From the NCBI RefSeq assembly GCF_005144965.1, contig NZ_CP039704.1:1488001-1552000 (forward strand): a DNA stretch of 64,000 nucleotides. The letters run 5' to 3'. Of the stretch, positions 40,387 through 49,095 are shown piece by piece (position 1 is the stretch's first letter; each line of letters begins with the position of its first letter). The notes beneath the pieces were generated by a model. It was given only the letters and a program-made list of their open reading frames with translations, ran no database searches and was not told the origin of the DNA. This stretch comes from Hankyongella ginsenosidimutans. Its GTDB lineage: Bacteria; Pseudomonadota; Alphaproteobacteria; Sphingomonadales; Sphingomonadaceae. Both the position numbers and the translations under genes were made by a program.

Positions 40387-41349
40387 ATGACCGAAACTCC
40401 GGCACCTGAAACCCCGGCCGCGCAGCCGAAACCGCAATCGCATACAAGACTCTCCCTTGTGATTGCCGGAATCTTGATTCTGGCGGTGCTTCTGGTCTGG
40501 GCGCTGTCCGGGTCCGGGGACAAGCCGGCGTTTCCGCAGCTCGCGCAGAACCCTGACTCCGTTCAGCGCATTGTCATAACCGGCGCAGGCGACGAAATGA
40601 CCTTGCGCGCCGAGGGCAAGTCCTGGGTCGTTGACTCGCTGGGCGGCATCCGCGTGACGGACGCAGCGGCGCGCACGTTCATCCGCGGCTTGCGCAATAC
40701 CCATATCGCGCAGGTCGTGGCGGCGACGCCGGATCTCGTCGCCCGCAGCAAGCTGGCCCAGCCGCCGTTGCGCATCAGCCTTTACGGCGCCGACGGCGGC
40801 CCGGCGCTGACCGCTTATGCCCTGGCCGAGGCGGACGCAGGCGAGGAGGTCCGCTATGCCCTCTCCGCGGACGGCAAGCATATCCTGCGCCTGCGTGGCA
40901 TGCCGGCGCTGTCGCTGGCGCTCGACCGCTGGATCGCGCCGGAAGCGCCGGCCATGCCTGCGGACGAGATCAAGTCGATCCGGCGCATCGGCCCGGATGG
41001 CGAGACGACGCTCTGGCAACGCGCGTCGGCGGACGAGAGCTTCGCTGCCGACCCGAGCGCCGGCGCAGCGCCGACAGCGGCGTTCACCGCGCTCAAGGCC
41101 GATGAATTCAAGGCGGCCAAGGCAATCAACTGGTACGGCTCGACCGCGTTGCTGTTCACGACCTTCGACGACGTAACCTACACGGTGCAGGTGAAGCGCG
41201 AGCAGGACGGCGCAACCTGGGTTCGCTACAACGGCGACGCCGCGCCGGACGGCGACCGCGCAGCCAAGGACCGCGCGGCCGAGGCCAAGCAGCTGAAGGC
41301 GATCGCCTTCCGCGTGCCGGCAACCCCGAAGGCGCCGACCGCCAGGTAG
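40387..41349 (+). CDS. DUF4340-like membrane-anchored protein
   Basis: Intact, 320 residues. A Pro-rich head is followed by one membrane helix (LVIAGILILAVLLVWAL). Then come repeats of the type VQRIVITGAGDEMTLRAEGKSWVV, with the W.V after a polar beta-hairpin typical of DUF4340. In gliding-type ABC clusters such proteins partner GldG; no such partner is here. Function unknown. It is the last gene before the accessory island. Confidence 0.6.
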   Translation: MTETPAPETPAAQPKPQSHTRLSLVIAGILILAVLLVWALSGSGDKPAFPQLAQNPDSVQRIVITGAGDEMTLRAEGKSWVVDSLGGIRVTDAAARTFIRGLRNTHIAQVVAATPDLVARSKLAQPPLRISLYGADGGPALTAYALAEADAGEEVRYALSADGKHILRLRGMPALSLALDRWIAPEAPAMPADEIKSIRRIGPDGETTLWQRASADESFAADPSAGAAPTAAFTALKADEFKAAKAINWYGSTALLFTTFDDVTYTVQVKREQDGATWVRYNGDAAPDGDRAAKDRAAEAKQLKAIAFRVPATPKAPTAR

Positions 41350-41449
41350 CGCCTGAAGCAATTGTCACCCCGGGCGCCGCATGCGACGCTGGCCGGTATC
41401 ATCGAGCAGATGGTGATGGGCAGGGCCGAGCCTGCGCGCGGTGCTGGTG

Positions 41450-41528
41450 GACCGCGCGGCACCGGGTGATCGATTACCTCCTCAGCCCGCTCGAACGGCG
41501 GCTGGATGAAGCCGGGAGAGAAAGGTGA
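41450..41528 (+). pseudogene. C-terminal remnant of an HlyD-family secretion adaptor
   Basis: The last 20 or so codons read RVIDYLLSPLERRLDEAGRE, then R and stop. They closely follow the end of HlyD-type type I secretion adaptors (VISYLLSPLEE...SLRER in E. coli HlyD). One base is needed near 41463 to extend it, and nothing upstream back to the DUF4340 stop aligns well. It ends 5 bases before the immunity gene and probably carries its ribosome site (AGAAAGGTGAGA). Confidence 0.45.
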
Positions 41529-41533
41529 GAGAC

Positions 41534-42255
41534 ATGACCGTGACGACAAAACCTACCAAAGAATCCGCGAAGCCGAAGCCGCTGCGAATATTAGATTTAA
41601 GCGTTCGAGGCGGAGCCGTGGCGCGCGGCAGCCTTGGCATCGAGTGGGCAGGGTACTTCTGGGGTGAAGACATTCATGGCGATGTTACAAAATCCTTTTC
41701 TGGGGCCAATAACATCACGATACCGCCTGGGCCTTATGCTCCGCCGCCGCTACAGGGGCGAACGACCCCGGATTGGCACCGGGTTTCCGCGCGATTATCA
41801 TTCGCCGCCACTGATATTGATCGCGCGCTGGGCTTGGCGCCGAGCGACGCCAATCCGTGGTTGCGCGAGACCTGGCTGCTCTCCGACGCGGCAAAGCAGG
41901 CGCTGGAGGCGATCGATCCGGACGCGTTTGATTTCTTCGCGGTCGAGACAATCATTCGCGCCAAGGGGCAGCATAGCCCTGGCCCGCAGATGTGGTTCGC
42001 CGATGTCGTGCGGCACATTCAGTGCTATGTGCCGGATGTGCCGGACGAAGAAGCCTATACATATTATTATGGCGGCAATGGAAAAATGTTAAAATGAATA
42101 CGGGCCATTTCAGCCGGTCCTTGATCGGCGATGCTCTTATATTTAGGTTGGATTATTACAAAGAACTTACTTTATGCACGAGCGCGGTTCGGCTGGCATT
42201 GATGGCCTTGAAGTTAAAAGGTTTTGAATATTACAGCAAAGGGGTGGCAAAATGA
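41534..42255 (+). CDS. Imm11-like (DUF1629) immunity protein
   Basis: About 240 residues. The middle reads FDFFAVETIIRAK, then GPQMWFADVVRHI. After a break in the A-run near 42085 come SLIGDALIFRLDYYKELTLC and LKLKGFEYYSKGVAK. A W-F-x-DVVR motif, then G-x-x-x-IFRL, a Cys and LKGFxF, is the pattern of Imm11-type proteins in polymorphic toxin systems. Base composition falls sharply from about 42.06 kb. Its TGA overlaps the ATG of the nuclease-like gene by four bases. A search with the joined frame is decisive; by eye the family call is moderate. Confidence 0.55.
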
Positions 42256-42485
42256 CAAGTTTCTTTCAAGAACACCATGGCTTACCTCGGAAATTTGCAG
42301 ATGTATTGATGCAGTTGGGTTTTAAGCTCAACGACCCGCGCAATCTGGTCGGTCTACCGACATCGACGATGGTGGCGCGTGATCCTACGGTCAATACCAG
42401 CCGACACACCGGTAATCACAGCAAGGTTTATTTCAAAAATATCGAAGATGTTCTAGAGTCAAAATCGATCATATTGAATCGCTGA
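42252..42485 (+). CDS. AHH-type HNH/EndoVII nuclease domain, stand-alone
   Basis: Intact, 77 residues. It has His8-His9 in QEHHGLPRKF, then LGFKLNDPRNLVGLPT (Asn31, Leu35-Pro36) and SRHTGNHSKVYFKNIEDVL (His52, Gly54, His56, Tyr60). This order, HH then N-x3-LP then HxGxHxxxY, is that of AHH nuclease toxins, which normally form the C-terminal tip of very large secreted proteins. Here the domain is a free ORF with no signal or delivery domain, coupled to the immunity-like gene upstream. It may be an orphan toxin tip or a cytoplasmic nuclease. AT-richer than its surroundings, so likely acquired. Confidence 0.6.
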   Translation: MTSFFQEHHGLPRKFADVLMQLGFKLNDPRNLVGLPTSTMVARDPTVNTSRHTGNHSKVYFKNIEDVLESKSIILNR

Positions 42486-42545
42486 GGATTCCCAAGCGGT
42501 CGATTTTCTGATTCAGAGTACTGGCTGGAATGGAGGCCAGTATGG

Positions 42546-42605
42546 ATGAAGCCTTATTCGGATGATTTGCGCAGCCGTCTCGTGTTCGTCGATGAGACCG
42601 GGACG
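42546..42605 (+). pseudogene. IS630-family transposase scrap (internal deletion)
   Basis: MKPYSDDLRSRL is the start of many IS630 transposases. It is joined directly to VFVDETGTTTR, which belongs to the DDE region about 150 residues later. The join implies an internal deletion. Only about 20 codons remain. Confidence 0.6.
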
Positions 42606-42610
42606 ACGAC

Positions 42611-42742
42611 CCGTTGCGCATATGGGCACGCAAGCTGCTGGAGACCAAGCCGTTCAAGCTCGTCGCGGTGGCCGTCGCAAACAAACTTGCACGCATCGCT
42701 TTGGCCGTGATGAGCCAGAACACACGGTATCGCGCCGCCTGA
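42611..42742 (+). pseudogene. IS110-family transposase C-terminal scrap
   Basis: 44 codons: LRIWARKLLETKPFKLVAVA, then NKLARIALAVMSQNTRYRAA and stop. This is the end of the IS110/IS116/IS902 transposase C-terminal domain. It abuts the IS630 scrap, so one element probably inserted into or recombined with the other. The serine-containing catalytic core is gone. Confidence 0.65.
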
Positions 42743-42991
42743 TCAGGCCTCTACAACAATCTCGGGTGAAGAAAGACGTGATGCAACCAGTACGGACATA
42801 GCTGCCAAGCCCGGTGTACTGTCTGCGTAAGCAAAGCGCGATACGGTGATAGGGGTCAACAGCCAAGCGGACAAACATCAGGGCCAGTGATCAACCATCA
42901 CACCAAAGGCCGAAGACATGACCGCACCCGAACACGTTGCTTCAGTCAAATCACCCTTGATCGCAGAGCGCCGTCCAGACATGTCAGTTTA

Positions 42992-43173
42992 CTAGAGTCT
43001 GATGACTTTACGTTGATTCATGCGTCATCGCGCGGTTGCACACGCGCCGCTCACCCCGAGCTGGACGAAGGGTTGAGCGGCTCGTGGTTCGTCCAAGCTC
43101 ACCACGAGCGGACTTTACAGCCTGCTCCGTGAAGATCGGAATGGCGATCCCATCCAATGTCATCAGACTCTAG
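42992..43173. mobile_element. 182-bp inverted-repeat element enclosing a MITE core
   Basis: The left end CTAGAGTCTGATGAC (42992-43006) is the exact inverse of the right end GTCATCAGACTCTAG (43159-43173). Inside the left end, GACTTTACGTTGATTCA recurs as GACTTTACGTTGACCCA at 18388 and GACTTTAGGTTGACCCA near 43766. The middle holds the third MITE-like core. No ORF is supported inside. Confidence 0.6.
43048..43116. repeat. MITE core, copy 3, without terminal repeats
   Basis: GCTCACCCCGAGCTGGACGA, GGTTGAGCGGCTCGTGGTTC and CTCACCACGAGCGGACTTT follow the internal hairpins of the elements at 8.8 and 18.4 kb with several changes. The TAGTGTCTCAGTTTGAAA ends are missing. Confidence 0.65.
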
Positions 43174-43272
43174 CAGGCTGTTGAAAAAGTGGAATAATAT
43201 AGTCCCATTTCGTCATTCCGGCGCAGGCCGCAACCGCGTGCTGCTCCGCCCTTCGTCCGTGCCGGCTGGCGG

Positions 43273-43370
43273 CTCTCCCTCCCGCGTGCGGGAGGGTCGC
43301 GCAGCGGGGTGGGTGGAATCGCTGTGCCCACCCCGGCCTGCGGCCACCCTCCCGTGAACGGGAGGGAGAG
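43273..43370. repeat. CTCCCTCCCG-hairpin repeat
   Basis: Hairpins CCCTCCCG/CGGGAGGG occur at both ends (43275-43296 and 43347-43366), with GGGTGG/CCACCC between them. It is the same architecture as the repeats around the DUF559 gene and after cysH, with different loops. Confidence 0.6.
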
Positions 43371-43429
43371 GCTGTGTGCAGCAGGCGCACGTCCGGCCTT
43401 GTTGCCTTATGGCAGGGGAACGACCGGCG

Positions 43430-43690
43430 CTTATCTGTCACGGGCATCCGGGGCTGGACGACTTGGGGGTTGGTCAGGTCAAGTCGCGTCCAGACTTGTC
43501 TGATGCTCCGGCCTTCCCGTCCGCTTCGGGTGTGACTCCAGGCGGGGACCGCCTGCACGGACTTTGCACGGGACACGTGCCCCAGTTGGCCGCGAGCGGT
43601 CTATGCGAAGCTTCGGCTGTGTCACCGGATGGCTTCGCGCCGGTCGCCCCGGTGCGGGAGGGCACCGGGCTGCCGCCCTGGGTGCCGTGA
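43430..43690 (-). ncRNA. structured region, weak cobalamin-riboswitch resemblance
   Basis: On the minus strand the order is: a GGCACCCAGGGC/GCCCGGTGCC hairpin, CCCGTGCAAAGTCCGTGC, GGCGGTCCCCGCC, GGAGTCACACC, GACGGGAAGGCCGG and GACAAGTCTGGACGCGACTTGA. Several of these resemble boxes of the AdoCbl riboswitch (GGTGCAAxTCC, GGTCCCGCC, GGGAAG, AAGTCxGGA), but the fit is incomplete and no B12-related gene lies downstream. An ORF can be read on either strand but lacks any protein-like signature. Low confidence; reported because the region has no other explanation. Confidence 0.2.
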
Positions 43691-43808
43691 TCAGGGGCTG
43701 CAGGGACGCCCCATCATATAACCCATATGGTTATAAATGTCAAGGGAATGTGCTTTATAGCGGGATGACTTTAGGTTGACCCACGCGCCATCGTGATGTT
43801 GTCGCGCT

Positions 43809-44507
43809 TTACAGGTTGAGCATCGCCGCGCCGAGAACCGGGCCAACACCGTCCTGCACGATGACGGCAAGCCGATCCGCCTTGTGGCGCGCGATCAGCT
43901 TGGCGGGTGCTGTCAGTTTCGTCGCCGACCCCGACCATAGGCCCAGCGAAGCCTCATCGAGCACGATGTTGGTGTAGTGCAGGGTCCGGCCGCCGTTCTC
44001 TCCGGCGCGCACGGCAACCTGCCCTTGCGCGCGCACCCAGATCAGCCGCACGAGACCGCGTGTCGATGCCGCACCCTTGAGGCTGACCGTCACCGCACCA
44101 TCCGTCATGCGGTCCAGTGCGACCGTCACCGGTGCCGGTTTCTGGCGCTCCTGATCGATCAGGCTGGCGACCTTGTCCCAGCGCGAGCCGACCGTTTCCT
44201 GCGTGCCGTTCACCACCAGCTGCGGCGTATAGACCGAGCGGCTGCCCCAGCGCGACGCATAGGCGTTCTGGCGCGCCGTGTTCTCCGGTCGCGCGAAGCG
44301 GTCCTTCCAACCCAGATCGTCCCAGTAATCGACCGGCGTGGAGAGCGCGATCACGTCGGGCTGCTGCGCCACTTTCGCCAGCACGACGTCAGCCGGCGGG
44401 CAGGAGGAACAGCCCTGGCTGGTGAACAGCTCGAGCACGACCGGGCGGGCCTGCGCGGTGGCGGGTGCGACGGCGCACAGCGCCAGGGCGATCAGGGAAC
44501 GGTGCAT
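43809..44507 (-). CDS. exported DUF1223 thioredoxin-fold protein
   Basis: Intact, 232 residues. A signal peptide (MHRSLIALALCAVAPATAQA) precedes VVLELFTSQGCSSCPPADVV, with a CXXC motif, and the conserved PVDYWDDLGWKDRFARPE. DUF1223 proteins are common periplasmic proteins of alphaproteobacteria with unknown function. The DNA upstream to 44563 holds no gene. Confidence 0.88.
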   Translation of the reverse strand: MHRSLIALALCAVAPATAQARPVVLELFTSQGCSSCPPADVVLAKVAQQPDVIALSTPVDYWDDLGWKDRFARPENTARQNAYASRWGSRSVYTPQLVVNGTQETVGSRWDKVASLIDQERQKPAPVTVALDRMTDGAVTVSLKGAASTRGLVRLIWVRAQGQVAVRAGENGGRTLHYTNIVLDEASLGLWSGSATKLTAPAKLIARHKADRLAVIVQDGVGPVLGAAMLNL

Positions 44508-44563
44508 GGCATACCCCACGGCTATCGGTGACACGAAGGGTATTCTCGCCGGACGCGCAGAGG

Positions 44564-45748
44564 TTACAGGCGGCTGCGCGCCGATGCGACAGATCGATAG
44601 AATGCGACCGTCTGCCCGGCGATTTGTGGCCAGTCCGCGACCGCAGGCGGGGCCGCGGCCAGGGCTTGCCGCCAGGCCAGGACCGGCGCGGGGTCTTGCG
44701 CGAGCGCGGCCAGAACATCCGTCAGCGCCGGGCAATCGGACCGTCGGCCAGCACGGCCCCGTTTCCCCGGCCGGATCATCTCCGGTAAAGCGCCGCGGCG
44801 GCTGACGACAACCGGCAGACCGGCAAGCTGCGCCTCGCCGACGACCAGCCCGAACGGCTCATGCCATTCGGCCGGCATGACCAGCAGGTCCAGCTGCCGG
44901 AAAAATCGTCCCGCTGAACGTGGCCGAGGAACGATACATTGCCCGGCGCTTGCGCCTTCAGCGCTGCCTCGTCGGCGGCCTCGCCGCGCCCGGCGATCAG
45001 GAAACGCACCGGCGCGTCGCCCAGCAGTCTGGCGGCCGCCACGACGGCATGCGCACCCTTGCGGCGCACCAGCCGGCCGAGGTAACCGACCGTGAGCGCG
45101 CCGGCCGACGGGCGCTCAAGCGGAACATGCGCAGTCGGCGGCTCGATCCCGTTGGGGATGACGGCGCGCGCCGGCAGGTGCGCCAATGCCGGGATTGCGG
45201 CCTCGTGGGTCAGCATCACATGGCGGCTGGCCGTGATCAGGCCGTTGAGCGCGGCGAGGCGGCTGCCGCGCCGCCAGTGATAGGCGGCGCATTCCGTGCA
45301 GGGCGCGCCGCAGGGCTGACCTGCCTTGAACATGCCGCGAAACGGGCAGACCAGAAAATAATCGTGCGCGGTGTGGACGGTGGGCCAGCCCTGCTTGCGG
45401 AACCATGCCCATGCGCCAAGCCCGAACAGCCGGATATTGTGGGTGTGGACGATGTCCGGCGTCAGGTCTTTGCCACCCGCTCAAGCGCCGCCGCGCCGAC
45501 CGGGCTGGCGTTCAGCAGGCGCTGCGCCCGGCGCGCGACGCCGCGCTTGGGGTCGGTCGGCGACCCCAGTGCGCTTCCAGCCCGGTCGAGATCACCTGCT
45601 CGCCGTGTTGCGACTGGCCGTCCGATCCGGTGAGCACGGTCACAGCGTGGCCCGCCTGCACCAGCGCGCCGGCCAGCGCCGCGACCGCGATTTCCGCGCC
45701 GCCAACCTTGCGGGGCGGATAATAGTCGTTGACCAGCAGGATCCTCAT
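44564..45748 (-). CDS. glycosyltransferase family 4-like enzyme 1
   Basis: About 395 residues, GT-B fold. The N-terminal MRILLVNDYYPPRKVGGAE is a classic GT4 start. The C-terminal half has LTVGYLGRLVRRKGAH and PAEWHEPFGLVVGEAQLAGLPVV-type Glu loops (EPFGLVVGEA, the EX7E nucleotide-sugar site). CRGMFKAGQPCGAPCTECAA holds a cysteine cluster seen in some GT4 enzymes. At least four frame breaks (near 45563, 45470, 44906 and 44757). The start overlaps the stop of the upstream glycosyltransferase. Confidence 0.85.
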
Positions 45749-46846
45749 GCCGTCTTGCCCTTGCGGCGCGCATCGACCAGCGCATCGGCAAGCAACTGGG
45801 TCCAGGCGGCGGATACCGCCTGTTCGAGATAGGCGCTGGCCTTGACCCGTGCGGCGGCGCGCATCTGCGCCAGGCGCGGGCGGTCCTGGGCCAGCGCGTC
45901 CAGCCAGCCGACATAGCCGTCGACGTCGCCCTCCTGAAACAGTTGCCCGTCGACGCCGGGGAAATCAACAGCTTCGGCCCGATATGATCCGATGCGGCGA
46001 CCGGCATGCCCGTCGCCATCGCCTCGATGATGACCCGGCCAAACAGTTCTTCCCAGGTCGGCGTGCGCCTGGACGGCAGGAGCAGCACGTCATGCGCGCG
46101 GAAAATCTCCAGGATGCGCGCGCGATCCTTCACATGGCCATGGTAGGCGAGGCGTCCCGCTGCTGCGGCCGCCTCGACCTCCGGCCGGCGCGGCCCATCG
46201 CCGAGCACGGTGAAGCGCAGGTGCGGCATGCGCTCGGCGCAGGCGAGCACTTCGCCGATGCCCTTGCGGGTTTCCAGAAAGCCAACATACAGCACGTTCA
46301 GCGGCTGGTCCTGCGGCCGCTCGACGACCACGCCGAACGCATCCTCGACCGCGTGCGGAATCAGGTGCGGCGTCTGGCCCGCGAAAGCGCCAAGGCCGGC
46401 CTGGGCCGCCGGCGAGATACAGACCAGCCGGGTCGGCGGTGCCGTCAACCGGCGCCAGCCATCGATCGCCAGGCCCGTCAGCGGGCCGTAGCGGCGCGGC
46501 TGATTGGCCCCGGTCCAGTCATGCCAGCTGTTGTGGTAGATCATGGCGTTCCTGCCGGTCAGTGCGTTCAGGAAGGCCACGCGCATGTCGAACGGCGGCA
46601 GACCGGAGAGCACGACATGTCCACGCAGGCTTCCAAGCTGCAGGCGGAAGCCGAGATTGTCCGCGAAACGCCGGACGGCCTGGGCAGGCGGCACGCGGCG
46701 CAGCAGGTCCTGCCCAGCCGCTTGGTCACCACGATCTCGCGATAGAGCGGTGGCGGCAGGTTCAGGGCGGCACACACGGTTTCGACGATGCGGTAGTATT
46801 TCCGCCCGTCGGTCTCGTGAAAGATGATGACCGGCGGCGGCGTCAT
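45745..46846 (-). CDS. glycosyltransferase family 4-like enzyme 2
   Basis: About 367 residues. MTPPPVIIFHETDGRKYYRI opens it, with LNVLYVGFLETRKGIGEVL and TWEELFGRVIIEAMATGMPV as the GT4 donor-binding half. Frame breaks near 46712 and 45960. Overlaps the sulfotransferase upstream and glycosyltransferase 1 downstream by four bases each. Probably adds a sugar to the same polymer. Confidence 0.85.
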
Positions 46847-47765
46847 GCCGCCAGCTTGGGCGGGCTGGCGAAGCGGATGCCCCATTCGGCCTCGAGCCGC
46901 GTCAGATCGTCAGCATAATAAGCGGCGAGGCGTGCAGCCAGCGCCGGGCTGAGTTGCGGTTTGGCGGCCGCCGAGGTCTTGCGCAGCGCCCGGGCCTTGC
47001 GGAGCGCCAGCAGGCCGTCCGCGATCGCCAGGGATTGACCGGCAGCCGGAAGCGCCGGTGCATGCGTCCGGGCGTGTACTGGAAGAAGGCCGCATTCACC
47101 CGCGCGAACGCGGCGAGCGACGCGGGATCGTAGGCGCCTTCGTTGTGCACGCGGGTCAGGCCATCCGGGCGCTGGCCGGTGGCGATGCCAAGAAAGGTGC
47201 AGGCTTCATCGAACACCGCGCCCGGATCGGCAATCAGGCGTTCGAAGGTCGTGACCCAAATCTGCTCCTTCGGGAAATGGGCGGCCCAGGAAGCCAGGCC
47301 TTCGGCATAGCGACCGAACGTGCGGACTTCCGCCGCGCGCGCATAGTCGGCGTCGTAAACGCCGTCGAACACCCGCGCCATGCCCTCTTCTGCAGGCTCG
47401 ACCGGCAGGAACCCGAACCGCTGCATGTGGATATAGGCGGAGAGCGCGCGCTTCACGGGGTCGCGCAGCACCACGATCAGTCTGGCCTGCGGGGCCAGCG
47501 CGGCGACTGTGGCCGGCACGTGCGACAGGCACAGGTAGTTCGGCCGCTTGATCATGCGCAGCCGCCCGGCGGCAGGCGCGAAAGCCTTGGCGAGGTGGGC
47601 GGCCATCTGGTCCGGGGTCAGGTCTGTGCGCTCGAACACCGGATCCTCGCCCTCGGTCATGAACACGGCGCTATGCTCGGCAAGGCCGGCCTGCAGGCTG
47701 GTGGAACCAGCCTTCTGCGCGCCGATGACGATGGCGTCGACCACGCCGGGCTGGGCTGCGCTCAT
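46843..47765 (-). CDS. sulfotransferase 2
   Basis: About 307 residues. The PAPS 5'-loop is AIVIGAQKAGSTSLQAGL and the 3'-site is RLIVVLRDPVKRALSAYIHM. The middle GRYAEGLASWAAHFPKEQI is typical of heparan-type and bacterial carbohydrate sulfotransferases. Frame break near 47035. It starts within the polymerase stop codon. Placement between a polymerase and glycosyltransferases points to sulfation of a polysaccharide (inference). Confidence 0.88.
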
Positions 47766-49095
47766 GCGAACGCTCCGCGGAAGGCCGGTCTGGGTCTGGC
47801 CTTGGGCTGCAGCCATTTCGCCATGACGTTGAACAGGAAGATCGGGACGACGATCACAAAGTAGCGGCGCGCCAGCGTGTTGGAAAAACCAAGCTGGATC
47901 AGGTCCATGATCAACTGGACCCCGATCACAAGGCTGAAGGCGTTCAGCATCCAGTCGCGGTAGCGGGTCTGGATCGCGCGCAGAAAGAAGCCGGTGACGA
48001 CGCCGCCGACGAACGGGCCAAACCAGCCGAAATTATAGTACCACTCGCCGGGACTGGAGATGGGCAGGCCGAACACCCGGGTGGGAATGAAAGCTGCGCG
48101 ACCGTGACTCCGGTATTGATCACCTCCGGCTTGTCGGCCCAGAGCGCGCGCGGGATGAGGCCGATGAAGCCGAGGTAGAAATCCTGACCGTCACGCAGCG
48201 GCAGCCCGTTGCTTATCAGCTTTGCAACGCCTGCGAAGCCATCGAACAGGTTCATGTTCATGCTGATCATGATTTCTTCAAGGTTGAGCATGTCGCCGGT
48301 TATGGTCGCACCGCGTACGGACATCAGACGATAAAGGTTCAACCCGAACAGCAGGGCCAGCGGCACGCAAAAGGCCAGCCCGAGCATGACAATGTCTTTG
48401 CGCGGGCGCTTGTTGGCGAAGATCGACGCGCGCCAGTTGCCGGTGTAGAGCCAGAGTCCGGCGGTCAGGGCAATGCCCGGCAGCACGATCGAGTTCCGCG
48501 AGCCGGTCAACGCTGTGTAGGTGCCCAGTAGCAAAAACATGATGATCGCCGACCAGAAGCGACCCATGCGCTGCTGCTGCAGCATGGTCAGTCCATAGCC
48601 GACAGTCAGGTAAAGCGTGGCAGGCAGAATCTCGGAAATCAGCGTGGCATCGCCAAGACCCTTCTCCAGGCGCACGTAGAGGATGAGCCGGGCGATCGAC
48701 GGCGCGGTGGCAAGCACATAGGCCACGACCAGCGCGGAGAGGCCCCAGTAAATCCACAAGGCGCGCTCGATGCCTTCGCTGTTCGCGTGCGGCGTGTCGA
48801 TATGCGGGAATAATTTGGCGAATATTCCAGCGGATCGCACAGTCGCCAGCACGGCCGCAACACCGGCAAGGCAGGACAGCGCCAGCAGCTCGACCTGCGC
48901 CAGCAGTTCAACGTCGCCGCGAAAGTCCGGAATGAAATCGGGCCGCGGTGGGTAGCCGAGCAGGAAGATCGCACCCGGCCGGACCACGAAAATCAGGATA
49001 AACAGCAGGCCGAACAGCCCGATGCAATCGACCAGCTTTTCCGAGAAGGCACGGATGAACAAGACGGCGCAGCCAAGCACGCCGAGCAGCATCAT
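47762..49095 (-). CDS. O-antigen/oligosaccharide repeat polymerase (Wzy-like)
   Basis: About 444 residues with ten or more hydrophobic segments, such as LFGLLFILIFVVRPGAIFLL and VIGVQLIMDLIQLGFSN. A large periplasmic loop precedes WYYNFGWFGPFVGGVVTGF, the pattern of OpgC/Wzy-type oligosaccharide polymerases. It would polymerise the repeat unit in the periplasm. One frame break near 48090. Its start overlaps the stop of the sulfotransferase fragment. Confidence 0.8.

Noticed and set aside
43376-43690. 104-codon ORF in the structured region
   Set aside because: Composition is that of random GC-rich DNA, with no start site or motif, and the opposite strand is equally open. RNA or relic DNA fits better.
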